Shown here: positions 32,937-41,952 of the stretch, one piece after another | Layout: every line of letters starts with the position of its first letter | How positions within the stretch are numbered: position 1 is the stretch's first letter | Assembly: GCA_965227905.1 (NCBI GenBank) | Contig: OZ245780.1 | Coordinates: forward strand, 6,014,001 to 6,078,000 | DNA length: 64,000 nt | From: CBDDHT01 sp965227905 | Lineage (GTDB): Bacteria; Pseudomonadota; Alphaproteobacteria; Rhizobiales; Methyloligellaceae | Direction of reading: 5' to 3' | The notes under the pieces: model-generated | The model's input: only the letters and a program-made list of their open reading frames with translations | What the model was told of the DNA's origin: nothing | Database searches by the model: none | Made by a program: the position numbers and the translations under genes

Positions 32937-34997
32937 TCAGTCGAGGGTGATCACCAGATTTCCATGAGCGTCGACTGACAGGCTGCAGTCAGTGCCGAGA
33001 ATGGTCGTCGATTCTTTTTCTTCGACAATCATCGGGCCGCGGGCTTCGAAACCAGATGGAAGCTGACTCCTGCGATACACCGCATGCGGGACTTTGCGAC
33101 CTTCAGCGGGACAATATGCGGGGCGCGCTCCATACTGTTCTGGGCTTGCCTCTCCTCCAGGCGCTGCACCGAATTGACCGACTGAGCGTGGCGCCGAGGC
33201 GCTCAAACGCAGATTGATGATTTCCAGGGCAAGATCGCCATAGACACGCCCGTAGAGTTTTGTGTACCGCGCGTCGAACGCAGCCCGGAGCGCCCGAATA
33301 TGGTCGGCCTCCAAATCGGAACGCGTGATGGGGACATTGACGTGATAACCCTGTCCGACATAGCGCATATCAAGGCTCAGTTCATAGCTCAGTTCCTCGG
33401 GTTTCACATCTGATGGCATACGCGATCGGCATTCGGCCGCCATCTCGTCGAAGAGTGACAACCATACTGAAGGATCGGCCTTGTCCAGATGTGCCGGGGC
33501 GCTGCGGACGGTGTCGAAGGCAATCGGCGCGACGATCATACCCATGGCCGAAGCAACGCCGGCGTGGGGCGGCACCAGGACCTGTCTGATGCCGAGCCGA
33601 CGCGCCAGGTCGACGACATGAACGGGTCCGGCACCCCCAAATGCGACAAGCGTATAGCGCGCCGGATCCTCACCGCGTTCGGTGACATAGACCTTGGCGG
33701 CCGATGCCATGTTTTCATTGACGATGCCATGGATACCCCAGGCGGCTTCCTCGGTTGCGAGGTCGAGCGGAATGGCCAAACGGGCATCGATCGCCTGGCT
33801 TGCCGCATTCACGTCAAGCTTCATTTCGCCACCGAGAAAGTGCTCGGCGTTCAAATAACCAAGCAACAGGTCTGCGTCGGAAACCGTTGGTTCCGTACCG
33901 CCTGCTCCATAGCAGGCCGGTCCTGGCTGGGCCCCGGCACTCTGCGGGCCGACCTGAAGCGTGCCGACTTCGGACACACGCGCGATACTGCCGCCGCCGG
34001 CGCCTATTTCCATGAGGTCAACCACCGGGATATGGACAGGGATGCCACTTCCACGTTTGAAACGGTGAACATGAGCGACTTCAAATTCGGTGGACTTGGC
34101 AACTTCGCCGCGCTTGACCAGACACATCTTGGCTGTTGTGCCCCCCATGTCGAAAGATAGGACATGATCCAGTCCGGCCAGCTTTGCGAAATGAGCCGCA
34201 CCTAACGCGCCGGCCGCCGGACCCGACTCGATAATCTGCACCGGGAAATCACGCGCGGTCTCTGCCTTTGTCGTCCCGCCACTGGAGAGCATGAGTAGCA
34301 ATTCGCCACGCTCCGCGACGCCGGCCAGTCTGGTCAGATAACGGTCAGCCGCTGGTTTTGCATAAGCATTGATGACGGTTGTCGAGCATCGCTCATATTC
34401 CTTGATTTCCGGAAGCACATCTGACGAGAGCGAGACGGGAAGACCCGGCGCAATTCGCTCGATGATCTCGCGGCAGCGGCGCTCATGATCCGGGTTGCGG
34501 TAGCTGTGCAACAGGCAGACAGCGATCGACTCAACGCCTTGCTCGATCAATTGGTGCACCGACTGCGAAACCGCTGTCTCGTCGAGGGGCGTGAGAACCC
34601 GTCCCGAGGCATGCAGTCTTTCGGTCACCTCGAGGCGGCTTGCGCGTGGAACCAGCGGCTCCGGAAAACCGATCTTCAGATCATAAGCGTCGTAGCGCTT
34701 CTCTCGTCCAATCGCGAGGACGTCTCTGGTCCCTCCGGTTGAAAGCAAGCCGGTTTTCGCACCCTTTCGCTCGATAACCGCATTGATCACCAGCGTCGTT
34801 CCATGGGTGTGGTGCGCAACATTGTTGAGAGCACCGTTCGGACCGTCGCTGAGCGCATCAAGACCACCGATCACCGCAAGGCATGGATCGTCGGGTGTCG
34901 TAAGGCATTTGTGAACGCGAACGTCACCTGTTTCATCGTCCACGAGGGCAAAATCGGTGAATGTTCCGCCGATGTCGCTGGCCAGAGATTGTGCCAT
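32937..34997 (-). CDS. hyuA: Hydantoinase/oxoprolinase family, subunit A
   Basis: 686 residues. ASKHA-type ATPase signatures: SLASDIGGTFTDFALVDDETG (phosphate 1), DMGGTTAKMCLVKRGEV (phosphate 2) and GGAGPVHVVDLARRLGI. With subunit B it forms an ATP-dependent enzyme that opens cyclic amides (5-oxoproline, hydantoins) or, as acetone/acetophenone carboxylase relatives, carboxylates ketones. It follows hyuB by 2 nt. The neighbouring hyuC-like gene supports a cyclic ureide (hydantoin) role. Confidence 0.88.
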   Translation of the reverse strand: MAQSLASDIGGTFTDFALVDDETGDVRVHKCLTTPDDPCLAVIGGLDALSDGPNGALNNVAHHTHGTTLVINAVIERKGAKTGLLSTGGTRDVLAIGREKRYDAYDLKIGFPEPLVPRASRLEVTERLHASGRVLTPLDETAVSQSVHQLIEQGVESIAVCLLHSYRNPDHERRCREIIERIAPGLPVSLSSDVLPEIKEYERCSTTVINAYAKPAADRYLTRLAGVAERGELLLMLSSGGTTKAETARDFPVQIIESGPAAGALGAAHFAKLAGLDHVLSFDMGGTTAKMCLVKRGEVAKSTEFEVAHVHRFKRGSGIPVHIPVVDLMEIGAGGGSIARVSEVGTLQVGPQSAGAQPGPACYGAGGTEPTVSDADLLLGYLNAEHFLGGEMKLDVNAASQAIDARLAIPLDLATEEAAWGIHGIVNENMASAAKVYVTERGEDPARYTLVAFGGAGPVHVVDLARRLGIRQVLVPPHAGVASAMGMIVAPIAFDTVRSAPAHLDKADPSVWLSLFDEMAAECRSRMPSDVKPEELSYELSLDMRYVGQGYHVNVPITRSDLEADHIRALRAAFDARYTKLYGRVYGDLALEIINLRLSASAPRSVGQFGAAPGGEASPEQYGARPAYCPAEGRKVPHAVYRRSQLPSGFEARGPMIVEEKESTTILGTDCSLSVDAHGNLVITLD

Positions 34998-34999
34998 GG

Positions 35000-36658
35000 C
35001 TAGTCCGCCCTCGATCCGTAGTGCAAGGCCGCGAACTCAGGTGTGATCAGACCGTCTTCCAAGTCCTTTGCGACAAGCTCCGGATCTCGTGTCTTTGGAT
35101 CGCCATATCCTGCGCCGCCGGAGATCTCGCAGGTAAAACTGTCTCCCGGGCCGAGCAATTGCTGCACGCCCGACGTCTGAGGTTCGCCTTTCACCGTAAG
35201 CTCTCCGCTCGGTGCATCCTGTCCGCCGAGCACGCCAGGAACCTGATGATGAAATCGGCCTGCCCGAAAACTCACCAGAATGTCGCCATCGGGGCCAAGG
35301 TCGCCAGATAGGATCTCGACTTCGAACTTTTGCCCGAGCCCTCCACGGAACTTCCCGGCACCGGCTGAATCCGGACGCAAAGCGCGTTGCCGCACCAGGA
35401 TCGGCATATCGTTTTCCAACACCTCGATGGGCGTGTTGCCCACATTCACCGGGAATGGGAGACAGGAGACGCCGTCACTATCGGGACGGGCACCGAGACC
35501 GCCATTGATGCAGTTGAGGGGCGCGAAACTCGCGCCATCGCGCCGCTTGCCGAAAAGATACTGACCCCACATCGGCGTCGACCCGGCACCTGCAATGATC
35601 CGATCCGGCACGGCCTTGGCGATGGCGCCGAATACAAGCTCCGCCAGATAATTCCCGACACTGGTACGTGCGAATGTCGGCGCGGGGAATGTGCAGTTCA
35701 GAATCGTCCCCGGGTCTGCTTTAATGGTCAATGGCGCCAATGTACCTTCATTCATCATGATCGGCATCTCGAGCATGGCATTCACGGCAAAGATCGTATA
35801 CGAGGCCGTGTAGGTCAGCGTGCAATTGACCGCACTCGGGACCTGGGGTGACGAGCCTGCGAAATCGATCTCGATATCCTCGTCGGAAACTGTCACCTGG
35901 CAGCGGATGGTAATCTCTTCCCCGCTTTCGATGTCCACATCCTGGGTGCGGGTATAGACGCCGTTCGGGATCTTTCTGACCTCGGCGCGGGCAAGCGCCT
36001 CGCTACGGGCGATGATTTCATCGGCCACGCCCTGCAGATCATCCCATCCGCGCTCTTCGCACATGGCATGCAATCGCTCCGAGCCAACATGATTGGCGGC
36101 AAACTGAGCCCGCAGGTCGCCGATGACCGTATCGGGTGTCCGCACATTCGAGCGGATGAACGCCATAATGTCGGTATTGAGTTCCCCGGCTTTGAAAATG
36201 CGCAGATTTGGGATGCGCAGGCCTTCCTCGTAATTGTCACGGCTTTCGGTTGTCGCGCGGCGTCCGCCAATATCCACATGATGACAGCAGGTCACCGTGT
36301 AGGCGATGATCCGGTCACCCTTGAACACCGGGGATACGATCGTGATGTCGTTGTGATGACCGCTGCATTCCCATGGATCGTTTCCGATCAGCACATCGCC
36401 GTCCACCAGGGTTTCAGGTGGATTGTCTCGTAACATGCAGCGCAGCATATGACCGAGAGGCCCGCACAGGCCCGGCGTCGAATCCGGAGATTGTGCCAGA
36501 AGCCGGGCGTCGCGATCAAAGATCGCCGCCGCATAGTCGTTGACGTCGCGAATAACCGTCGAGAAAGCGGTTCGCTTGAGCGTTGCGGCAAGCTCGTCGA
36601 CAACCGAGTTAAAGCGTCGCCAGAACATCTCCAGCGTGATCGGATCGATCTCGGACAT
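35000..36658 (-). CDS. hyuB: Hydantoinase/oxoprolinase family, subunit B
   Basis: 552 residues, ribosome-binding site GAGGGGAATGC. Family text: IDPITLEMFWRRFNSVVDELA, GNDPWECSGHHNDITIVSPVF, CHHVDIGGRRATT, and RGGLGQKFEVEIL near the C-terminus. It is the first gene of the hyuB-hyuA operon and diverges from the hyuC-type gene with a 138-nt shared promoter. No local regulator gene is seen. It acts in the cytoplasm. Confidence 0.88.
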   Translation of the reverse strand: MSEIDPITLEMFWRRFNSVVDELAATLKRTAFSTVIRDVNDYAAAIFDRDARLLAQSPDSTPGLCGPLGHMLRCMLRDNPPETLVDGDVLIGNDPWECSGHHNDITIVSPVFKGDRIIAYTVTCCHHVDIGGRRATTESRDNYEEGLRIPNLRIFKAGELNTDIMAFIRSNVRTPDTVIGDLRAQFAANHVGSERLHAMCEERGWDDLQGVADEIIARSEALARAEVRKIPNGVYTRTQDVDIESGEEITIRCQVTVSDEDIEIDFAGSSPQVPSAVNCTLTYTASYTIFAVNAMLEMPIMMNEGTLAPLTIKADPGTILNCTFPAPTFARTSVGNYLAELVFGAIAKAVPDRIIAGAGSTPMWGQYLFGKRRDGASFAPLNCINGGLGARPDSDGVSCLPFPVNVGNTPIEVLENDMPILVRQRALRPDSAGAGKFRGGLGQKFEVEILSGDLGPDGDILVSFRAGRFHHQVPGVLGGQDAPSGELTVKGEPQTSGVQQLLGPGDSFTCEISGGAGYGDPKTRDPELVAKDLEDGLITPEFAALHYGSRAD

Positions 36659-36796
36659 GCATTCCCCTCACAAAAAGCAGCCGCCAAGGTTAGTGCGATC
36701 CACACCCGTTCGCCAAGAGCCACGACGCGCCGGTTTGCCAGCCGATGAAAAAACGCCATATTGCGCAACCGTCCATCGCCCGCCCGAGTACCGAAT

Positions 36797-38038
36797 ATGA
36801 CCAGCACCCAAAAACCTCAGATCAATGCCGACCGTCTCTGGCAGAGACATATGGACATGGCTGCAATCGGTGCTACGCCCGGAGGCGGCGTTCACCGGCT
36901 GGCCCTGACCGATAAAGATATCGATGCGCACCTTCTGTTGGCGGAATGGGCAAAGACGCGAAATTTCACCATCGCTCTTCATGCAATGGGCAACATGTTC
37001 GTGCGCCGCGAAGGCACCGACCCTTCTCTCCCACCTGCCACCAGCGGATCTCACACCGACACGCAGCCATTCGGCGGACGCTTCGATGGAATCTCAGGTG
37101 TGCTCACCGCGTTTGAAGCCATGGAGGCCATTGACGATGCCGGCATCGCGACCCGGCGGCCGCTCGAAACCATCGTCTGGAACAATGAAGAAGGCTCTCG
37201 CTATATCCCTGCATGCATGGGTTCGGCCGTATATGCCGGTGTCGAACCACTCGATAAGATGCTTGCAAAGACCGATGCCGACGGAATCAGCATGGGCGCG
37301 TGCGTGACCAAGTTGCATGAAGCACTGCCGCAAGCAGGCGACCGTGCGCTCGGGACACCAATGGGTAGCTTCGTCGAGGTGCATATCGAACAAGGCCCAG
37401 AACTCGAGGCCAATGGCAATGTTATCGGTGTTGTAACGGGTATGCAGGGGTACCGGCGTTTTGAAGTCGTCGTCAAAGGCGAGGACGCGCACTCCGGTAC
37501 GACACCGCGTTCGCGGCGCAAAGACGCATTCGTTGCGGCAACGGATATGGTCGTCGCCTTGCGAGAGGAAATCTGGGACACGGAAGACGTTCTCCGATTT
37601 ACCATTGGTCGCTTCGAGGTTCTGCCCGGCGGCATCTCCGTTGTACCAGGCACCGTGAAATTCATGATCGATCTCCGACATCCGAGCGCCGAGACCTTGC
37701 GCGATGTGGGTGATCGGATTGCGCCAATCTGCGAAGCGCACGCCGGCCCCTGTGATGTCGATGTCAGTTGTTTTATCAACCAGGATCCACTTGAATTCCC
37801 GGCAGAGATCATCGCATCCATCGAAGCTGCCACGACCGCGCGCGGCTACCCGCAACAACGCATCTACTCTTGCGCAGGCCACGATGCCCGCCACGCATCT
37901 CGCCTCTGCCCATCCGGCATGATCTTCATCCCCTGCCGGAATGGCATCAGCCACAATGAAGCAGAAAGCGCCGAGCCCGAACATCTCGCGGCGGCGGCGC
38001 AGATCATCGCCGATCTGCTCGTACAGCAGGCGGAATAG
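36797..38038 (+). CDS. Zn-dependent amidohydrolase of M20 family: N-carbamoyl-L-amino acid hydrolase / beta-ureidopropionase type
   Basis: 413 residues. Metal ligands follow the AllC/HyuC/PydC group: SHTDTQPFGGRFDGISG (His and bridging Asp), VWNNEEGSRYIP (Glu pair), VEVHIEQGPELE (His of the dimerisation/substrate lid) and CAGHDARHAS (last His). These enzymes hydrolyse N-carbamoyl amino acids to the amino acid, ammonia and CO2. That is the step after hydantoin ring opening, so it fits the hyuB-hyuA pair across the promoter. Allantoate or beta-ureidopropionate remain alternatives. Confidence 0.87.
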   Translation: MTSTQKPQINADRLWQRHMDMAAIGATPGGGVHRLALTDKDIDAHLLLAEWAKTRNFTIALHAMGNMFVRREGTDPSLPPATSGSHTDTQPFGGRFDGISGVLTAFEAMEAIDDAGIATRRPLETIVWNNEEGSRYIPACMGSAVYAGVEPLDKMLAKTDADGISMGACVTKLHEALPQAGDRALGTPMGSFVEVHIEQGPELEANGNVIGVVTGMQGYRRFEVVVKGEDAHSGTTPRSRRKDAFVAATDMVVALREEIWDTEDVLRFTIGRFEVLPGGISVVPGTVKFMIDLRHPSAETLRDVGDRIAPICEAHAGPCDVDVSCFINQDPLEFPAEIIASIEAATTARGYPQQRIYSCAGHDARHASRLCPSGMIFIPCRNGISHNEAESAEPEHLAAAAQIIADLLVQQAE

Positions 38039-38056
38039 ATCTGATACGAATGAAAC

Positions 38057-38101
38057 CCTGTCAGACGAGACGAAGTCTGCTACTGCCGTTAAACTGACAG
38101 G
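38057..38101 (+). repeat. Inverted repeat in the leader of the cysteine synthase gene
   Basis: CCTGTCAG (38057-38064) and CTGACAGG (38094-38101) are perfect 8-bp arms with a 29-nt loop, 19 nt before the GTG start and ending 7 nt before the ribosome-binding site. It could be a stem in the hyuC-cysK spacer or an operator. Confidence 0.4.
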
Positions 38102-38120
38102 AACCTCAAGGAGTGAAATC

Positions 38121-39218
38121 GTGACTGACAGCAATTCGCAGAATGGCGCCCGGACGACTGACGGCCAGGGCAGACTTTTTGAAAGCGTCCTGGACACCGT
38201 GGGCAATACACCCTGCATCAGGGTCAACAGCCTGGCGCCGGATGGCGTTCGCCTTTACGTCAAAGCCGAGTATTTCAACCCCGCGGCATCCGTCAAAGAT
38301 CGGCTGGCGCTAAGCATTATCGAAGAAGCCGAGCGTAGCGGTGCCTTGAAGCCTGGCGACACGGTCGTCGAGGCAACCAGCGGAAACACGGGCATCGGCC
38401 TCGCCATGGTTTGCGCAGCGAAAGGCTATCCGCTAGTCGTGACGATGGCTGACAGCTTCTCGATCGAGCGCCGCAAACTTATGCGTTTCCTGGGCGCCAA
38501 GGTCGTACTGACACCTCGCGCCGAAAAAGGTTTTGGCATGGTGCAGAAGGCCGTCGAGCTTGCAGAAGCCAATGGATGGTTTCTTGCACGCCAGTTCGAA
38601 ACGGACGCCAACGCCAAGATCCATGAGAACACGACCGCGCGCGAAATCCTGTCAGACTTCGATGGCGAGAGACTGGACTACTGGGTTACCGGCTACGGAA
38701 CGGGCGGAACCTTGTCCGGCGTGGCCCGGGTCCTGCGCAAGGAACGTCCGGACACCAAGATCATTCTCAGTGAGCCGGCAAATGCCCAGCTTATCGGCAG
38801 CGGCACACCTCAGGAGCGCGCTGAGGATGGTGCGCCCGCCGTCAGCCACCCGGCCTTCGAGCCTCATCCGATTCAAGGCTGGACGCCGGATTTCATTCCG
38901 CTGGTTCTGCAGGAATCCATCGACAACAAATACTACGATGACCTCATTCCCGTCCCCGGCCCGGTCGGTATCGAATGGTCGATGAAACTGGCCCAGCATG
39001 AAGGTATCTTCACCGGCGTTTCCGGTGGATCGACCTTTGCGATCGCAATGCAGATTGCAGAGAAGGCAGAGCCTGGCTCCGTAATCCTCTGCATGCTGCC
39101 GGACACGGGCGAACGCTATCTGTCATCGCCCCTCTTCGAATCGATTGTAGAAGATATGACCGAAGAGGAGATCGCACTCTCTCTCTCGACTCCGGGATAC
39201 CATATGCCTGCATCATGA
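38121..39218 (+). CDS. Cysteine synthase / PLP-dependent beta-synthase
   Basis: 365 residues, GTG start with AAGGAG 8 nt upstream. PLP signatures: NPAASVKDRLALSII with the Schiff-base Lys, EATSGNTGIGLAMVCA, YGTGGTLSGVARVLR and DTGERYLSSPLFESI. CysK makes cysteine from O-acetylserine and sulfide. At 365 residues it is about 50 longer than E. coli CysK, with short added segments at both ends (EDMTEEEIALSLSTPG at the C-terminus). It follows the hyuC-like gene on the same strand by 82 nt and could belong to a sulfur-amino-acid salvage group. Confidence 0.88.
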   Translation: MTDSNSQNGARTTDGQGRLFESVLDTVGNTPCIRVNSLAPDGVRLYVKAEYFNPAASVKDRLALSIIEEAERSGALKPGDTVVEATSGNTGIGLAMVCAAKGYPLVVTMADSFSIERRKLMRFLGAKVVLTPRAEKGFGMVQKAVELAEANGWFLARQFETDANAKIHENTTAREILSDFDGERLDYWVTGYGTGGTLSGVARVLRKERPDTKIILSEPANAQLIGSGTPQERAEDGAPAVSHPAFEPHPIQGWTPDFIPLVLQESIDNKYYDDLIPVPGPVGIEWSMKLAQHEGIFTGVSGGSTFAIAMQIAEKAEPGSVILCMLPDTGERYLSSPLFESIVEDMTEEEIALSLSTPGYHMPAS

Positions 39219-39259
39219 GTATCTCCATGGGTCACACACGATCTACTAAGAGGTGAAAG

Positions 39260-40036
39260 TTGGATCGCTTGAAGGGTCGAGTCGGAATCGTTACGGCGGC
39301 GGCATCGGGTATGGGCAGAGCCGGAGCAATCCGATTTGCCTCCGAAGGTGCAGCGGTCGCCGTCGTCGACCGTGATTTCGACAACGCTCAGCAAGTCGTC
39401 CAGGAAATCCGCTCCACTGGCGGAATAGCTTCGGCCATCGAAGCCGATTTGAGTTCCGTCGATGACTCCAAACGGATCGTCACCGACACAGTCGCGGCGT
39501 TTGGAAAACTCGATTTCGTCTGGAACCATCTTGGCCACCCAGGCCCCGGCAAGGTCGAAGGCATGTCTCAGACCGACTTCGATGTCGCCGTTGATCTCAA
39601 CTTGCGTAGCGTGTTTGCGACGACAGAGGCCGCCATTCCTGAAATCCGAAAGGCCGGCGGCGGATCCATACTCTTCACCTCCTCGACGGCTGGTCTTGTC
39701 GGATCACGCTTCAGTCCGGTTTATGCCGCTATGAAACATGGCGTGGTCGGCTACATGAAAGCGCTCGCTCTTCGCCTTGCGCCGGAAGGCATCCGCGTCA
39801 ATGCCGTATGCCCTGGACCGATCGATACGCCCATGTTCGGTGTTTTCGGAAGCCGGCCCGACCAACCTCAACGATCTCTGGAAGACGTGCGGGAAGGCGC
39901 GATCAGGATTGTACCTTTGGGCCGGATCGGCAGACCCGAGGAAGTTGCGAATGCGGCCCTGTTTCTGATCTCGGATGAAGCTTCCTTTGTTACCGGCGTC
40001 GCAATGCCCGTCGACGGCGGCTTTTCTGCCGGTTAG
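39260..40036 (+). CDS. Short-chain dehydrogenase/reductase
   Basis: 258 residues with a TTG start and AGAGGTGAAAG upstream. Motifs: TAAASGMGRAGAI (a variant TGxxxGIG), NHLGH in place of NNAG, TSSTAGLVGS with the catalytic Ser, YAAMKHG for YxxxK, and the CPGPIDTPM loop. The VVDRD acidic end suggests NAD(H). It is 41 nt behind the cysteine synthase gene and may be cotranscribed. Substrate is unknown. Confidence 0.85.
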   Translation: MDRLKGRVGIVTAAASGMGRAGAIRFASEGAAVAVVDRDFDNAQQVVQEIRSTGGIASAIEADLSSVDDSKRIVTDTVAAFGKLDFVWNHLGHPGPGKVEGMSQTDFDVAVDLNLRSVFATTEAAIPEIRKAGGGSILFTSSTAGLVGSRFSPVYAAMKHGVVGYMKALALRLAPEGIRVNAVCPGPIDTPMFGVFGSRPDQPQRSLEDVREGAIRIVPLGRIGRPEEVANAALFLISDEASFVTGVAMPVDGGFSAG

Positions 40037-40298
40037 ACCTCACCGCATCAAACAACCGCAATCCCACTCCAACATGAACCTAAGATAAACGCTCGCTTCA
40101 GTGTCAGTTCAGCCCGAGCCTGAGACAATGCACGTTGAGAGAGTTTATCGCCGACCCTGAATTCGATTCGGGCCGGCGCAGAGCAGCGTGTACCAACGTC
40201 GAGGCTCGCATGTGGCTCTGGAACCTCAGAATCGATCAGCATGTCGATGTCCGGTCAATTCCGATGGGACGTCCGCTGATCCAGTAGGGGAGAGTGTG

Positions 40299-41867
40299 AT
40301 GCTCAAACGAGTAAGCCGCGGTTTTCTGGCATTTGCGATACTCGCCGCCATGTCCGCTGCGGCATCTGCCGCGGAGCGCTTTGCGCTTGTTATTGGAAAT
40401 TCGAAATATGAGTCTGTATCGGCTCTGGACAACCCAACCCGAGATGCGGAAGCCATCACCGAGCTTCTTAGTACGGCAGGCTTTGAAGTGAGCCTGGGGC
40501 TTGACCTCGGTCAGTCAAATATGCGGCGTGCCATCAGTGCTTTCGCCGCCAAGATGAGTGACAAGGGCGAGGATACGACTGCGCTGGTGTATTTTGCCGG
40601 ACACGGCATTCAGGTCGATGGACAGAATTATGTTCTTCCGATCGATGCTCAACTGAAGACAGAATCCGACGTTGCACTCGAAGCTGTGCGACTGGCGGAC
40701 GTCATGAGCGTCTTGAATACGATCCCCAGCAAAACGAGGATCGTCATTCTGGACGCCTGCCGGAACAATCCGTTTGGCGATGCCGCTAAAGGTCTTGCGA
40801 TCGTCAACGCGCCGGCCGGAACACTGGTTGCCTATTCGACATCTCCAGGTGCGGTCGCAGAGGATGGCGTTGGATCGAACAGTCCCTTTACCGCAGCCTT
40901 GGTGAAAGCGGCGCAAAAGCCGGGGGCCGCGGTTGAAAGTGTCTTCCAGAACGTCCGCCTTGCCGTTCACAAGGCAACCGAGGGTCGGCAGACACCTTGG
41001 GAGGTTACCGCGCTGACCACGCCTTTCCAGTTCTTCCCCGGAGAAGCCGGCGCCGAAATCAAACCTGTGCCTGAGAAATCCAACACGGTCTGGCGAAAAG
41101 AACTGCGATCGGTTTCGCCCGAGAAAGCATATGAAAAGGTTGTGGTGCAGAACAATGTCACCGTGTACCAGATCTTTCTCTCGCTCTACCCGCAGACCGA
41201 ATGGAGCCTTCGTATTCGTGGCATCATGGAGCGCCGCGTTGAGATGCTGGCCTGGTTTGATGCGCTGAGGCTGAATTCTGTTGCAGCTTTCGAAGAATTT
41301 CTCAGGCGCTACCCGAAGTCGGACCTTACACCGACAGCAAACCGCCTTTTGAAGCGCGCCGAGCTCCAGTCCGCAGGTGCTCGCGACTGGGATGGCGTTC
41401 TAGGCGTAACGACGACACCGCCCAAGGTGCGAACTGTCACCAAAGAGGTGATCAAGAGAGTTCGCGTGCCGGTTACGAAGGAAGTGATCAAGAAGGTACG
41501 CGTCCCGGTGGTCAAAGAGGTGATCAAGGAAGTCCGTGTTCCGGTCGTAAAGATCAAGACGGTCGTGAAGGAGGTCCCTGTCATCAAGTACAAGGACAAG
41601 ATCGTCTATAAGGACCGCGTCGTCTACAAGGACCGGATCGTTTATAAGGATCGTGTCGTCTACAAAGACCGTATCGTCTACAAGACAAAAACGGTCAAAG
41701 TTCCTGGCCCGACCAAGATCAAAACCGTTGTGAAACGCGTTCCAGGACCGACGAAGATCAAGACAGTCGTGAAACGCGTTCCCGGACCGACAAGGATCAA
41801 GACAGTCGTCAAGACCGTCCGGGCGCCATGTCGATGCAGCACAGGTGGAGCAAGACGACTCCGGTGA
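40299..41867 (+). CDS. Secreted caspase-like (C14) protein with basic repeat tail
   Basis: 522 residues, start after GGGGAGAGTGTG. Signal peptide at 1-25 (FLAFAILAAMSAAASA). The p20-like caspase fold at about 26-245 has both catalytic residues: His102 in YFAGHGIQ and Cys154 in LDACRNNPF. A helical middle segment follows (260-365, SEL1/TPR-like in feel but not assigned). The tail, 378-522, is repetitive: three copies of a 12-residue TKEVIKRVRVPV unit, six of a 6-residue YKDRIV unit, and three of a 13-residue VPGPTKIKTVVKR unit, all Lys/Val rich. Bacterial orthocaspases and EACC1-type proteins are known, but this tail is unusual. It is probably periplasmic or on the cell surface, and its substrate is unknown. 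Confidence 0.85.
   Translation: MLKRVSRGFLAFAILAAMSAAASAAERFALVIGNSKYESVSALDNPTRDAEAITELLSTAGFEVSLGLDLGQSNMRRAISAFAAKMSDKGEDTTALVYFAGHGIQVDGQNYVLPIDAQLKTESDVALEAVRLADVMSVLNTIPSKTRIVILDACRNNPFGDAAKGLAIVNAPAGTLVAYSTSPGAVAEDGVGSNSPFTAALVKAAQKPGAAVESVFQNVRLAVHKATEGRQTPWEVTALTTPFQFFPGEAGAEIKPVPEKSNTVWRKELRSVSPEKAYEKVVVQNNVTVYQIFLSLYPQTEWSLRIRGIMERRVEMLAWFDALRLNSVAAFEEFLRRYPKSDLTPTANRLLKRAELQSAGARDWDGVLGVTTTPPKVRTVTKEVIKRVRVPVTKEVIKKVRVPVVKEVIKEVRVPVVKIKTVVKEVPVIKYKDKIVYKDRVVYKDRIVYKDRVVYKDRIVYKTKTVKVPGPTKIKTVVKRVPGPTKIKTVVKRVPGPTRIKTVVKTVRAPCRCSTGGARRLR
41439..41816 (+). repeat. In-gene tandem repeats coding the basic tail (36-, 18- and 39-bp units)
   Basis: Three blocks: 36-bp units x3 (41439-41546), 18-bp units x6 (41589-41696) and 39-bp units x3 (41700-41816). 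Copies differ at codon third positions (for example GTCTAC, GTTTAT, GTCTAT for VY), so the amino-acid repeat is kept while DNA has drifted. Confidence 0.85.
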
Positions 41868-41885
41868 TCGCACGAACGACAATTC

Positions 41886-41923
41886 GAAAAGAAAACGGCC
41901 ACGAGGTTCATGCCTCGTGGCCG
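41886..41923 (-). terminator. Intrinsic terminator after phaB
   Basis: CGGCCACGAGG (41896-41906) pairs perfectly with CCTCGTGGCCG (41913-41923) over a 6-nt loop. On the minus strand TTTTCTTTTC follows. It can also insulate the caspase-like gene from the other side. Confidence 0.85.
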
Positions 41924-41952
41924 CACATTCTAAGCTTTGCGACGATATCGGC

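Noticed and set aside
37094..38227. 377-codon frame on the minus strand
   Set aside because: It lies opposite the N-carbamoyl-amino-acid hydrolase, which has full metal-ligand motifs; the minus frame has none.
41439..41816. CRISPR-like regular repeats
   Set aside because: The repeats are in frame in a caspase-like gene, have no constant spacers, and differ at codon third positions; no cas gene is near.
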